A DNA stretch of 64,000 bases from Chloroflexota bacterium (GCA_022573285.1 JACZUF010000003.1:62001-126000); one strand, 5' to 3'; shown: positions 7,929-17,358, counted from the stretch's first letter. A program made the numbers and translations. The notes: generated from the sequence alone by a model not told the origin.

Positions 7929-8689
7929 GCCAGTCCCCCCATATGGCCCAGCCCAACGACTGGACTCCGGTCGCCGAACCGGCCGGGGAGACTGCGCTCA
8001 CCCACCGGGTCCCGGAAGCCTTAGTTCACCTGCGGACTGCGCTGGCCGCCGGAGCGCCCTGGCACGGCGCACTTCTTGAGGCGATGGGCCGCTGGACCAT
8101 GCCCGAAGAGACCTTCGACGGCCGGAGGTACCGCTATCTCCTCCTGGGTGAAGCCTTCGACTGGCTGCTGCTGGCGGAACGGCTCTGCGCCGATGTCGAC
8201 GGGGCCATCCCGGCGGAAGAGAAGGAACAGATGTTGTTCAACGGGCAGATCCCCGACACCGTCGATGAGGACCAATTCCGGGATTATCTGGGCCCAAGCA
8301 AGTACCGGGCCTACATGAACTTCCACTACGGCGTGGTCCTGGAAGAGGCTCTGCAATTGGCCTCGGAGGAGGAGGTCCGCAAGCGCCACCTCGCCCGCAG
8401 CTACCCGGACACCGAGGAATTGACCGAAGAGGCCTTCAACCGTCTGTACGGCAAACCACGGTCCGAATTGCTCAAGACCTTTCAGAAAGAGACCAAGAAG
8501 GACCGCCGCCGCAACCTAACCCTGTCCGACCTGAAAGAGTTCACCTACTGGCTCCACAAACTCCGCATCAAGATGTGGGACCCCGCCCGGGTGGCCAGCG
8601 ACACCCGGAAGGCCATCCGGCGGTTGGAACTCTTGGAACAGCATCGCAAAGGGCACCCTCATGCCGGCCAACCCTCCGCCGGGGACTAG
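7925..8689 (+). CDS. Conserved hypothetical protein coupled to polX
   Basis: The ATG overlaps the polX stop codon (ATGA), so translation is probably coupled. The protein is 254 residues, soluble, charged and mostly helical, with 'FDGRRYRYLLLGEAFDWLLLAERL' in the middle and a Lys/Arg-rich C-terminal part (KETKKDRRRNLTLSDLKEF, LHKLRIKMWDP). I recognise no named domain and no catalytic motif. The basic C-terminus and the link to a repair polymerase fit a nucleic-acid-associated role, but that is inference only. Codon use is like the neighbouring core genes, in contrast to the AT-richer insert that follows. Confidence 0.75.
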   Translation: MSQSPHMAQPNDWTPVAEPAGETALTHRVPEALVHLRTALAAGAPWHGALLEAMGRWTMPEETFDGRRYRYLLLGEAFDWLLLAERLCADVDGAIPAEEKEQMLFNGQIPDTVDEDQFRDYLGPSKYRAYMNFHYGVVLEEALQLASEEEVRKRHLARSYPDTEELTEEAFNRLYGKPRSELLKTFQKETKKDRRRNLTLSDLKEFTYWLHKLRIKMWDPARVASDTRKAIRRLELLEQHRKGHPHAGQPSAGD

Positions 8690-8876
8690 GCCCTGATTTC
8701 CACCCAAAACACCAACCGGAAACCCCGCCTCAACCACTCCCACGTCATCTTTTCCAAGTTAACCCCAGCAAATCGCCTTAGAGCGCGAAATAGGGATTTT
8801 GGGCGTGGGGCTGTTGGTATTCCCCAACCTTTGCGGACCTGAGAGAGCAATGCTCTCAAAAATATATCCTCAGGTC

Positions 8877-9959
8877 TTACGCGGGAGTCATTTCATCAGT
8901 GCCGACGCCTTGACCTCCGACGTGTAATCTCTTGATTTTACCGGACTCCACAAGAGATCCAACCGCCTTCTTAATATCCCTGGTGTGATATTGTCCCCAT
9001 CGATGTTCAACTAAATGCCTGACAATATCCCGTCTAGTAAATCCCTTTAACGAGGTCGTAAAAGAACTAATTTCGTTTAAGAGATTTACTCCTCGATTAT
9101 CATTATCGAACTCTGGGAGAAACGAGGCCTGGAGAAGTAGCGTACTGTATTGTTTTGCCGATAGTGAGATTTCTTCTTGAGCGATCTCATCGTTCCAAAG
9201 CTCAAACGCGTCATAATGCCTGCTGGCGAACACAAGATAATATCTAGGGGCAGCGGTAATCGTCGGACGGATTGGATAGTATAAAACGTTGTGGAACCGA
9301 CCGTCTCTTATCATATTTTGCCTGAATTCTTCGAGCACATACTTCGCTCGAAGTTCAGGGTCATCTGTTAATGCCCATTCCCTCCGCCAGTTTTCGCTGC
9401 CGATAGCCTCTGTAATAAGATGAGGGTGGTTCGTAGCAAGACGATATACGGCACGATGAGAAAAATTCAGGATTACATCAATTGGCCATTCCCTATTCAG
9501 AAGAGTTTTAAATTGTTGGTATTTGATTGGGCTAATTCCAAACGGGTCAACGAACAAAAGCAGGGGAGAACCGGCGGTAATTTCGCTTATTTCGGGTATT
9601 AAATCCGCAAATTTACCGCGTAAGTTGTTTGCCGTTACGCCATTCACTCTGAAGGCAGCGGAGAGTCGCTCGAGTGATTTCCAATTCTTGAGATTATTTT
9701 CTACAAACAGGTTCGCTAATTGATACCCTCTATCCCTGTTCTTAATTGCCTGTGCCATTTGCAGGCCGATGAGGGGCGAACCGTCGGTGCCGTCGTCGTA
9801 CCTCCCGGGGCCAGCAAAACCATCGACATACCAAATGACACCACTGCTATTTTTCGCGATGGAACCGAGCTTTGCAGCCCAAGGAGTCAGAAATCTTCTC
9901 AGAATCCGAAGTTTGATCTCGGAATGATTTCGAACGTTAGCAAAAAATCTGGATACCAT
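8877..9959 (-). CDS. tcmP: Three-Cys-motif partner protein TcmP
   Basis: Diagnostic features are an N-terminal 'HSEIKLRILRRFLTPWA', then 'VIWYVDGFAGPGRYDDG' and 'LLFVDPFGISPI', as in the TcmP family encoded next to three-Cys-motif proteins. The 'DGFAGPG' and 'DPFG' segments resemble the nucleotide- or SAM-binding loops of Rossmann-like proteins. The ATG at 9959 is preferred over the upstream TTG because it places the conserved 'FF...HSE' at the N-terminus and leaves a 20-base gap after the partner gene. The biochemical role is not established. The gene is clearly more AT-rich than polX and valS on either side. Confidence 0.85.
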   Translation of the reverse strand: MVSRFFANVRNHSEIKLRILRRFLTPWAAKLGSIAKNSSGVIWYVDGFAGPGRYDDGTDGSPLIGLQMAQAIKNRDRGYQLANLFVENNLKNWKSLERLSAAFRVNGVTANNLRGKFADLIPEISEITAGSPLLLFVDPFGISPIKYQQFKTLLNREWPIDVILNFSHRAVYRLATNHPHLITEAIGSENWRREWALTDDPELRAKYVLEEFRQNMIRDGRFHNVLYYPIRPTITAAPRYYLVFASRHYDAFELWNDEIAQEEISLSAKQYSTLLLQASFLPEFDNDNRGVNLLNEISSFTTSLKGFTRRDIVRHLVEHRWGQYHTRDIKKAVGSLVESGKIKRLHVGGQGVGTDEMTPA

Positions 9960-9979
9960 AACCTCTTGCTCTATTGGTT

Positions 9980-10702
9980 TTATACTCGAATCGGCATCGG
10001 CATCTCGTCCCAAATCCTGCCGTCCAATTCCCTACCGCGAGCCCGGCTATTTCGTCCACCCCATTGCTTGAAAAAGAACGGAACGTTGGCGGTTCGACAA
10101 TCGTCACGAATAAGTCGAACCCAATTGGGGTCGATTGGTCGCGATCGATGTCCACTTTCTCCACCTACAATGACCCAATTTATTTCCTCCAGAAACGGCA
10201 GAAGATTAGTCTCTTTGAGCAGCGGCTCAACCGACAAGAACCGAATAGCCGCTGGTACTTTGCTCAAAACTGGAATTCTCCGCTCGGCCCAATATTGGTT
10301 TTCGACAGACACGCCTAGCCAAACATTGGCTGGCCACTCCAAATATTCAACAATCTCTTGCAGGCGTTCATGACGTTTGGTCAATATCTGAAAGGTGTGA
10401 CGTTCAGCTTCCCGCATCACATTAAAGATATCTTGGATGAAACTCAACGGCACTTCGTCATGAAATAGGTCACTCATGCTGTTTACGAAAATTCGCCGTG
10501 GAATTCTCCACGAAAGCGGCAGCCCTAGCCTATCCGGATGCAGCTTTATAGTTGACAACCCTGGCAGAAACGGACCCCCTCTCTTGAATCTGAGCGTGAT
10601 TGTTTCGGCATAACAATGGGCACAACCAGGGCTGACCTTGGTACAGCCAGTCACCGGATTCCAGGTTACGTCCGTCCACTCGATTTTTGTGTTTGCTGGC
10701 AT
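9980..10702 (-). CDS. Three-Cys-motif (phage Gp37/Gp68, DUF5131) family protein
   Basis: The N-terminus 'IEWTDVTWNPVTGCTKVSPG' continues to 'CAHCYA', placing Cys at about 20, 27 and 30 (C-x6-C-x2-C). This is the signature of the DUF5131/Gp37-Gp68 family, whose radical-SAM-like Fe-S motif gives its TcmP partner its name. Further family motifs are 'FVNSMSDLFHDEVP', 'FQILTKRHERL', 'GVSVENQ' and 'VGGESGHRSRP'. At 240 residues it is full length. It precedes tcmP by 20 bases in one AT-rich unit between two core genes. Homologues are found on phages and accessory islands; the substrate is unknown. Confidence 0.88.
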   Translation of the reverse strand: MPANTKIEWTDVTWNPVTGCTKVSPGCAHCYAETITLRFKRGGPFLPGLSTIKLHPDRLGLPLSWRIPRRIFVNSMSDLFHDEVPLSFIQDIFNVMREAERHTFQILTKRHERLQEIVEYLEWPANVWLGVSVENQYWAERRIPVLSKVPAAIRFLSVEPLLKETNLLPFLEEINWVIVGGESGHRSRPIDPNWVRLIRDDCRTANVPFFFKQWGGRNSRARGRELDGRIWDEMPMPIRV

Positions 10703-10975
10703 GATAAGCCTCGAAGATACGAAGAAAGATATATACCACCACAGTATGGAGTTAACCGCTGGATGTAGTCAATAAATCAAAGTCTTTCGTAACTGACAAA
10801 CACAATTAATTTATAATTCGTGAATAGGTCGCCGAATAATGTCCTGCGAACCAAATGTATCTATCCTGTGGGTAGGCTGATGGACGCTCAATAACGGCTA
10901 ATGTTATATTTGCTCAAGGCTGGTTGAAGTATTTTTCGCCCCGGCCAGTTCCGACTACGGAGAATAAACCCGGCA

Positions 10976-13663
10976 ATGACTTCCGCCCAGATGCCCAGCG
11001 CCTACAACGCCGCCGACGTTGAACAACGCATCTACCAAGACTGGCTGTCCCAAGGCTACTTCAACGCCAAGATCGAAAAGGGCGAAGAGCCTTACGTCAT
11101 CATCATGCCCCCGCCCAACGTTACCGGGGAGCTGCACCTGGGTCACGCCCTGCAATTTTCCATTATCGACGCCCTGGTCCGCTGGCGCCGGATGACCGGG
11201 GCCCCAACCCTCTGGCTGCCCGGCACCGACCACGCCGGCATCGCCACCCAGTGGGTGGTGGACCGGCAACTGGCCGCCGAGGGCCGGGACCGCCACGAAA
11301 TGGGCCGCGATCAGTTCCTGGAAACGGTCTGGGAGCACGTCCGGAAGTTCGGTGGCGTGATCCACGAGCAGTCACGGCGTTTGGGCATCTCCGCCGACTG
11401 GGAACGTCATCGTTTCACCCTGGATCCCGGCCCTGCCAAGGCCGTGCGATCCACCTTCCTGAACCTCTATCAAAGGGGGCTGATCTACCGCCACGAGCGG
11501 ATCATCAACTGGTGCACCCGCTGCGCCACGGCACTGAGCGACTTGGAAGTGGACTACCAGGACGTCGACGGCAAGCTCTACCACATCCGCTATCCCTTGG
11601 AAGACGACCCGCAATCCTTCATCACTGTCGCCACCACCCGGCCCGAGACCATGTTGGGCGACACCGGCGTGGCCGTGCACCCCGAGGACGAAAGATACCG
11701 CAAGATCGTCGGGAAGAACGCCGTCCTGCCCATCATGGACCGGCCCATTCCGGTGGTCGGCGATGACGCAATCGACCGCGAGTTCGGCACCGGCGCGTTG
11801 AAGGTCACCCCGGCCCACGATCCGTTGGACTTCGAGATCGGCGAGCGGCACGGTCTGGAGGCGATTAACGTCATCGGCCTGGACGGGAACCTGACGGCCG
11901 CCGCCGGGAAGTACGGGGGCATCGAACTCAACGAGGCCCGCCGGAAAGTGGTCGAAGAACTCGGCCAACTGGGCCTGCTGGAAAAGGTGGAGGACCACCG
12001 CCACTCTGTAGGCCACTGCCAGCGGTGCAACTCCGTGGTTGAGCCCCTGGTCAGTCTCCAGTGGTTCGTCAACTTGGGCGGCCCGGACCAGCCCGACAGC
12101 ATCGCCGGCAGGGCCCACGCCGCAGTGGCCAACGGCGACATCAAGGTGGTGCCCGAGCGCTTTAGACGGGTCTACCTCAATTGGCTGGATAACATCCGGG
12201 ACTGGTGCATCAGCCGGCAGTTGTGGTGGGGACACCGCATTCCGGTCTGGTACTGCTCCTCGTGCCAACATATGACCGTGGCCGTCGAAGACCCCGACAG
12301 CTGCGAAAGCTGCGGCGGGACCGGCATCGAGCAGGACGCCGACGTTCTGGACACCTGGTTCAGCTCCGGGCTCTGGCCCCATTCCACCCTGGGCTGGCCG
12401 GAGCAGACGGAGGACCTGGACTATTTCTATCCGACCTCCGTATTGGTGACGGGTTACGACATCCTGTTCTTCTGGGTGGCCCGCATGATCATGCTGGGCA
12501 TCGAGAACACCGGCCAAGTCCCCTTCCGGACTGTGTTCCTTCACGGCCTGGTCCGCGACGCCGGCGGCGCCAAGATGAGCAAGACCCGGGGCAACACCAT
12601 GGACCCCCTGGAACTGATCGAGAAGTACGGTACCGACGCCCTCCGCTTCGCCCTCACCACCGGCGCCGCGCCGGGCAACGACCTGCGCTTCGGCGAGAGC
12701 CGCCTGGAAGCGGCCCGCAACTTCGCCAACAAGGTCTGGAACGCCTCCCGGTTCGTGATATCCGGGCTGGAGGGCAAGTCCGGACTGGAGGGCTGGCACG
12801 ATTTATCCACCATTGAGCACCGCGAAGACCGCTGGATCGTCAGCCGGCTCGACCGCGTGACCGCTGAGGTTAACGAGTCGTTGCGCCACTTCGAGATTGG
12901 CGACGCCCAGCAAAAACTCTACGACTTCATCTGGAACGATTACTGCGACTGGTATATCGAGATGGCCAAGCTGCGGCTGCGTTCCGGAGAGGGGCCCTCG
13001 CCTTTACCCACCCTGGCCCACGTGCTGGAACGCACCCTGCGTCTCCTGCATCCTTTCATGCCCTTCATCACCGAGGAGATTTGGCAAAATCTCGGCGCCA
13101 AGCTACCGAAAGAGGGCGGCCTCGCCGCTTCCATCATGGTGGCCGAGTACCCCACCGCCGACAATCCCCGGATCGATGCCCAGGCTGAAGAAGAGATTGA
13201 CTTGGTGATGCAGACCATCCGCGCCGTGCGGAACACCCGCGCTCAACTCCGGATACCGGCCGGGCAACGCCTGGAGGCCCTGGTGGAGACCAATGGGATG
13301 CAGGGACCAATCGAGGAAGAGGCGGAGGTCATCCGCGCCCTGTCACGGCTCGAGCCCCTGCACATCGTGGCCGACGGCTCTCACGGCAAGAAGCTGCCCC
13401 GTGGCGTCACCCTGGTGGTCAATCCTCTAATTGTCCACCTGCCGCTTGAGGGCGTGGTTGACCTCGCCGCCGAGCAGGTGCGCCTGCGCGCCGAACTGGA
13501 CGATTGCCTCAAGAACATGGACCGGGTCGAAAAACTGGTGTCCAATCCAAACTTCCGCCAGAAGGCCAAACCCGAAGTGGTGGAGACCGAAGAAGCCCGC
13601 CTAAAGGACCTGAAAGAGCGCCAGCAGCACCTGAACGAGATACTGGAGCAGTTGGCCGGCTAG
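10976..13663 (+). CDS. valS: Valyl-tRNA synthetase
   Basis: Charges tRNA-Val and edits Thr-tRNA-Val. The class I signatures are both present: HLGH (residues 54-57, after 'PPPNVTGEL') and KMSKT (about 533-537). The CP1 editing region contains 'TTRPETMLGDTGVAVHPED' and 'GTGALKVTPAHDP'. Zn-like Cys pairs occur (CTRCATAL, CQRCNS, CSSCQHM, CESCGG). The C-terminal helical arm is the usual ValRS coiled coil. The length of 895 is normal. I saw no T-box core (GGTGGNACCGCG-like) upstream in the AT-rich 10703-10975 stretch. It leads a valS-aroE-aroC array. Confidence 0.96.
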   Translation: MTSAQMPSAYNAADVEQRIYQDWLSQGYFNAKIEKGEEPYVIIMPPPNVTGELHLGHALQFSIIDALVRWRRMTGAPTLWLPGTDHAGIATQWVVDRQLAAEGRDRHEMGRDQFLETVWEHVRKFGGVIHEQSRRLGISADWERHRFTLDPGPAKAVRSTFLNLYQRGLIYRHERIINWCTRCATALSDLEVDYQDVDGKLYHIRYPLEDDPQSFITVATTRPETMLGDTGVAVHPEDERYRKIVGKNAVLPIMDRPIPVVGDDAIDREFGTGALKVTPAHDPLDFEIGERHGLEAINVIGLDGNLTAAAGKYGGIELNEARRKVVEELGQLGLLEKVEDHRHSVGHCQRCNSVVEPLVSLQWFVNLGGPDQPDSIAGRAHAAVANGDIKVVPERFRRVYLNWLDNIRDWCISRQLWWGHRIPVWYCSSCQHMTVAVEDPDSCESCGGTGIEQDADVLDTWFSSGLWPHSTLGWPEQTEDLDYFYPTSVLVTGYDILFFWVARMIMLGIENTGQVPFRTVFLHGLVRDAGGAKMSKTRGNTMDPLELIEKYGTDALRFALTTGAAPGNDLRFGESRLEAARNFANKVWNASRFVISGLEGKSGLEGWHDLSTIEHREDRWIVSRLDRVTAEVNESLRHFEIGDAQQKLYDFIWNDYCDWYIEMAKLRLRSGEGPSPLPTLAHVLERTLRLLHPFMPFITEEIWQNLGAKLPKEGGLAASIMVAEYPTADNPRIDAQAEEEIDLVMQTIRAVRNTRAQLRIPAGQRLEALVETNGMQGPIEEEAEVIRALSRLEPLHIVADGSHGKKLPRGVTLVVNPLIVHLPLEGVVDLAAEQVRLRAELDDCLKNMDRVEKLVSNPNFRQKAKPEVVETEEARLKDLKERQQHLNEILEQLAG

Positions 13664-13681
13664 GTCTAGCCTCACTGTTCG

Positions 13682-14554
13682 ATGACACAGCGCCTGGGCA
13701 TAATCGGCTACCCCATCGGCCACTCCATCTCGCCCGTTTTTCAGCAGGCGGGTCTGGACCACCTGGGCATCGACGCCACCTACGAGAAGTGGGAAGTCAC
13801 CCCCGAGCGTGTCGGCGAGTTCGTGGCGGGACTTCGTGCTCCGGGCTCCCTGGGCATCAACATCACCGTGCCCCACAAACAGGCGGTGATCCCCTTCCTG
13901 GACGAAGTTGACGAGTGGGCCACCGCCGCCGGAGCGGTTAACACCATCGTAAACCGGGAGGGCCGCCTGAGCGGCCACAACACCGACGGCCCAGGGTTCC
14001 TGCGCGCCCTCTTGGTGGAGACCGGCTACTCTCCCCGCGGCACCCGCGCATTGATATTGGGCGCGGGCGGCGCGGCCCGGGGCATCCTGCTGGCGCTGGC
14101 CAGGGGCGGTGTGGACTCGTTGGTGATCGCCAACCGCACCCTGGAGCGCGCCGAATCGCTGGCAAAATTGGCCAAAGACAACAGCGTCCTGGCGGAAGCA
14201 ATCTCATTAACGAAAACCGACGGGTCGGCGGACGCCCTGACCCAAGCGGCCGCATCCGCTAACCTCATCGTGAACTGCACCACCGTGGGCATGTCCCACG
14301 GGCCGGACGAGCACGGCTCTCCCTTGTCGGCGGCCCAGATCCCAGCCTCGGCCATAGTCAACGACCTGGTGTATAATCCGTTGAAAACTCCCCTCCTCGA
14401 AGAAGCCGCCGCCGCCGGGGCTACAACTTTAGGCGGGCTCCACATGCTGGTGTACCAGGGAGTTTTGTCGTTTCAGATGTGGACCGGCCGGGACGCTCCG
14501 GTGGAGGTGATGCTGGCAGCAGCCACTGCTGAAATGGCCTCCCGAGGCGCTTAG
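13682..14554 (+). CDS. aroE: Shikimate dehydrogenase (NADP+)
   Basis: Reduces 3-dehydroshikimate to shikimate in the chorismate pathway. The shikimate-binding half shows 'GYPIGHSISPVFQQAGLDHL' and 'NITVPHKQAVI' with the catalytic Lys. The next conserved site is 'GAVNTI' with 'GHNTDGPGF', including the catalytic Asp. The NADP half begins at 'ALILGAGGAARGILLAL' and has 'IANRTLERAESLA'. At 290 residues it is normal length. It starts 18 bases after valS and is followed by aroC, so two steps of the pathway are adjacent; the DAHP synthase gene lies about 12 kb away. Confidence 0.95.
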   Translation: MTQRLGIIGYPIGHSISPVFQQAGLDHLGIDATYEKWEVTPERVGEFVAGLRAPGSLGINITVPHKQAVIPFLDEVDEWATAAGAVNTIVNREGRLSGHNTDGPGFLRALLVETGYSPRGTRALILGAGGAARGILLALARGGVDSLVIANRTLERAESLAKLAKDNSVLAEAISLTKTDGSADALTQAAASANLIVNCTTVGMSHGPDEHGSPLSAAQIPASAIVNDLVYNPLKTPLLEEAAAAGATTLGGLHMLVYQGVLSFQMWTGRDAPVEVMLAAATAEMASRGA

Positions 14555-14612
14555 GGCGGCGCGCCACTTCTCGCCCTATACTTTCCACCTAGGGTTTTCA
14601 CCCAGGAATTCT

Positions 14613-15794
14613 ATGGTCAGATTTTTCACCGCCGGCGAGTCCCACGGACAGGGACTGATAATCATATTGGAGGGCGTCCCGGCCGGACTGTCCATCAGCG
14701 AAGACTATATCGGCGTCCACCTGGCCCGCCGTCAGAAGGGCTACGGGCGGGGCGGCCGGATGCTCATTGAAAAAGACCGGGCGAAGATCATCTCCGGGGT
14801 GCGCCACGGCCTCACCCTCGGCAGCCCCATCGGCATGACCCTGGAGAACAAGGACTGGGCCAACTGGGAAGAGGCCATGGCCATCGACCCGCTTGAAGGC
14901 CCGCCCCAGAGCCCCCGCACCCAGCGCGTCACCCGTCTCCGCCCCGGCCACGCCGACCTGCCAGGGGCGATGAAGTACGGTTTCGACGATGTCCGAAACG
15001 TACTTGAGCGGGCCAGCGCCAGGGAAACCGCCGCCCGGGTGGCCGCCGGGGCCATCGCCATCAAGCTGCTGGAAGAGTTCGGCATCCGGATCCACAGCCA
15101 CGTTATATCCATCGGCCCCGTGCGTGCCGAGGTTCCTGAGAACATCGATTGGGAAGCCGTCGAGGAGTCCCCGGTGCGCTGTGCCGACCCGGAAGCCGCC
15201 CAGAAGATGACCGCCGAGATCGACGCCGCCAAAGAGGCCGGGGACACCGTGGGCGGCACCTGTGAGGTCATCGCCGAAAATGTTCCCATCGGCCTGGGTT
15301 CCCACGTGAGTTGGGACCGGAAGATCGACGGCCTGGTGACCCAGGCGCTGATGTCGATCAACGCCGTCAAGGCCGTGTCCATCGGCCTCGGATGGGAGAT
15401 CGCCGGCCAGCGCGGCTCCCAGGTGCAGGACGTGATCGAGCCGGTTACCGACCCCGACCATCCCTGGCAGCGAAAGACCAACCGGCTGGGCGGCACCGAA
15501 GGCGGGATGACCAACGGCATGCCCCTGGTCGCCCGGTTCGTCGTCAAACCCATCGCCACCATGGTCACGCCCCTGCCCTCCGTTGACCTGGACACCGGCG
15601 AAGAGGTCCTGGCCCACTTCGAGCGCTCCGACGTCTGTCAGGCGCCCCCGGCCTGCGTGGTCGGCGAAGCCATGGTGGCCCTGGTGCTGGCCGATGCTTT
15701 CATGGAGAAGTTCGGCGGCGATTCCATCCCGGAAACCAGGCGCAACTTCGAGGGCTACCTCAAGACCGTGGGCCCCCGTAGGGTGTACCAATAA
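14613..15794 (+). CDS. aroC: Chorismate synthase
   Basis: Converts 5-enolpyruvylshikimate 3-phosphate to chorismate using reduced FMN. Family signatures include N-terminal 'FFTAGESHGQGLIIILEGVP' and 'RRQKGYGRGGRM', then 'GVRHGLTLGSPIGM' and 'RPGHADLPGAMKYGFDDVRN', the central 'RASARETAARVAAGAIA', and C-terminal 'RLGGTEGGMTNGMPLV'. These regions hold the invariant His and Arg residues. The length of 393 is typical of the longer bacterial type. It is 58 bases downstream of aroE, on the same strand. Confidence 0.96.
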   Translation: MVRFFTAGESHGQGLIIILEGVPAGLSISEDYIGVHLARRQKGYGRGGRMLIEKDRAKIISGVRHGLTLGSPIGMTLENKDWANWEEAMAIDPLEGPPQSPRTQRVTRLRPGHADLPGAMKYGFDDVRNVLERASARETAARVAAGAIAIKLLEEFGIRIHSHVISIGPVRAEVPENIDWEAVEESPVRCADPEAAQKMTAEIDAAKEAGDTVGGTCEVIAENVPIGLGSHVSWDRKIDGLVTQALMSINAVKAVSIGLGWEIAGQRGSQVQDVIEPVTDPDHPWQRKTNRLGGTEGGMTNGMPLVARFVVKPIATMVTPLPSVDLDTGEEVLAHFERSDVCQAPPACVVGEAMVALVLADAFMEKFGGDSIPETRRNFEGYLKTVGPRRVYQ

Positions 15795-15813
15795 CGCCGC
15801 TGCCTGGTTAACC

Positions 15814-17013
15814 ATGGCCGCCAACCACCCCCAATCCCAGCCCCCATCCATCTACGATGCGTCCGTTCTGTGGACAGCCATGGGGCTGTTCGGCTTGTTC
15901 CTGGGCACGTTGTTGCTGGCCTTTGGCGGAGGAGTGTTCTCGGCTGTGGAGTGGCTGGTGGAGATATCCCACTCTGGGCCCAACGCCCTTTCGCCGGAGA
16001 CCACGGACGCCGTGAGGGAGGCCATCGGCACCTGGGGTTGGGCTGGCATTACGGTAGCAGCCATCACGCTACCCTTGGGCAACAGGACATTTCGCTCGAA
16101 GCTGGCGCACGTCCTCCGGCCCATCGCTTCCCGGGGAGAGGACGATTTGCTACCCCCCGACCGCCACGGACTCTCCTTCTTCCTGGGCCTGTTTGGGGTG
16201 CTTGTTTTCGCCGTATTGGCCCATTGGTTGCTGCGTACCTACATCGAGGTCGGCTGGCTGGAGAGCGAAGACGGGCTTAGCGAGTGGTGGTCGGTGGCGA
16301 CCTACCTGGCCGGCGCCGTGGCCGCCGGCGCGGCGGCTTGGTCGCTGCGGGCCACCAGGCACTCACTGTTGCGGTATTTCTACCTGGTCCTGGCCGTGGG
16401 GCTGTTCCTGGGCGCGATGGAAGAAATCAGTTGGGGCCAGCGGTTGCTGGGCTGGGGCACGCCCCCCGCGCTGGAGGCGATAAATTTCCAGGGCGAAACG
16501 ACCCTCCACAATGTGAACTTCGCCAATAACGTCATATTCGAGGCCCTCTTCTGGGGCGGCGCCCTTGGCCTGACCGGAGGACTGTGGCGTTTGACCGCCA
16601 ATCTGCGGGGCCTGAGCGACCGGATGCGGCTGGTCCTGCCGTCCCTGATGCTGGCCCCGGCCTTGCTTTTGATCATGGTCTGGCGTACCGGCGACCTCTG
16701 GGAGAGCGCCAACATCCCCAGGCTGTTCATGGACCTCTTCAACTCCGGCCCCCGGGGCTCCGAGGTGCCCGAGGCTTTGCTGGGCCTCTGTATCGTCATC
16801 TATACCTTCTCGAATCTAAAGCAGGCGCGGTATCTGAGCCGTCAAGCCACGAGAATGGCCGCGGCCGCCAGTGAGACCTTAGCCAAAAGGCAAGAACGTC
16901 CCGGAGGACCTCCAAGAGGCAGTCATGGTGCTACAAGGGGAGTACGTTTCCGCCAGGTCATGAGGCGGTGGGCGAGACCCGGAATGCGGCTCTCAGCGAC
17001 GAACTGGGCCTAA
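15814..17013 (+). CDS. Polytopic membrane protein of unknown function
   Basis: The frame is open far upstream inside aroC, but the ATG at 15814, 19 bases after the aroC stop, begins the plausible protein. About eight to nine hydrophobic segments are visible. The most distinctive motif is 'FLGAMEEISWGQRLLGW' near the middle, with acidic and aromatic residues between two membrane segments. I know of no assigned function. After about residue 350 the sequence loses hydrophobicity and becomes Arg/Gly-rich; that tail overlaps a decayed oxidoreductase remnant in other frames. The native C-terminus may therefore have been lost and extended by chance. Confidence 0.75.
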   Translation: MAANHPQSQPPSIYDASVLWTAMGLFGLFLGTLLLAFGGGVFSAVEWLVEISHSGPNALSPETTDAVREAIGTWGWAGITVAAITLPLGNRTFRSKLAHVLRPIASRGEDDLLPPDRHGLSFFLGLFGVLVFAVLAHWLLRTYIEVGWLESEDGLSEWWSVATYLAGAVAAGAAAWSLRATRHSLLRYFYLVLAVGLFLGAMEEISWGQRLLGWGTPPALEAINFQGETTLHNVNFANNVIFEALFWGGALGLTGGLWRLTANLRGLSDRMRLVLPSLMLAPALLLIMVWRTGDLWESANIPRLFMDLFNSGPRGSEVPEALLGLCIVIYTFSNLKQARYLSRQATRMAAAASETLAKRQERPGGPPRGSHGATRGVRFRQVMRRWARPGMRLSATNWA

Positions 17014-17183
17014 CCGATTTCCTGGCCGACCGCTTCGCCGTGGTTGGGACACCGGGCGAGTGTCTGATGAAAGTCCGCACCATCGCAGACGCAGGCGTGG
17101 ACACTCTCTTGATAACGGCCATCGGCCCCCAGTCCGATGTCATCATCCGCCGCTTTGGGGAGGAGGTCATCGCCCTCTTGTGA
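16883..17183 (+). pseudogene. 3' remnant of a luciferase-like (LLM-class) oxidoreductase gene, frameshifted
   Basis: Residues 'GKNVPEDLQEAVMVLQGEYV' are in one frame up to a TGA at 16961. The continuation, 'GETRNAALSDELGL' and 'FAVVGTPGECLMKVRTIADA', is in another frame and ends at 17183. Together they match the final third of F420/FMN-dependent LLM-class enzymes; compare 'GTPEDCIRAVDDRIAAGVEH' in the intact gene at 50040-50996. The catalytic N-terminal two thirds are absent. This looks like a deletion scar that also affects the end of the overlapping membrane-protein gene. Selenocysteine is not the explanation here, because the frame changes at the stop. Confidence 0.65.
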
Positions 17184-17292
17184 CCGTATTAATCACGCCT
17201 GACGAGGACGGTTTAGTACCGGCCAGCCGGCATCCAGCCCGGTTTTTCCAATAGGAAACGGCTGATTCCGTAAGGTTAGCGCCGGTATTAGG

Positions 17293-17320
17293 TTGACTTG
17301 GCCAAGTAATACGCTAGACT
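17293..17320 (+). promoter_or_regulatory. Candidate promoter for the SelW-like gene
   Basis: TTGACT (17293-17298) and TAGACT (17315-17320) are 16 bp apart, ending 38 bases before the ATG at 17359. It is the only good sigma70-like match seen in this gap. Confidence 0.5.
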
Positions 17321-17358
17321 GGGGACAGCCTATATTCAGGACGACTCGGAGGAGCCAA

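Noticed and set aside
8843-8857. Small GAGAGC/GCTCTC hairpin after tcmP as a terminator
   Set aside because: The adjacent homopolymer is on the wrong side for the minus-strand gene, and the stem is only 6 bp.
10703-10975. T-box riboswitch upstream of valS
   Set aside because: The T-box core sequence and a terminator are absent; the stretch is simply AT-rich.
11372-12799. 475-residue minus-strand open frame inside valS
   Set aside because: Antisense shadow of a highly conserved GC-rich gene, with no domain and no ribosome-binding site.
14598-15851. 417-residue minus-strand frame opposite aroC
   Set aside because: His/Gly/Asp-rich shadow translation. aroC is complete and conserved on the other strand.
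16959-16964. TGA at 16961 in the LLM remnant as a third selenocysteine codon
   Set aside because: The homologous sequence resumes in a different frame and the site is not a redox motif, so it is a frameshift in a pseudogene.
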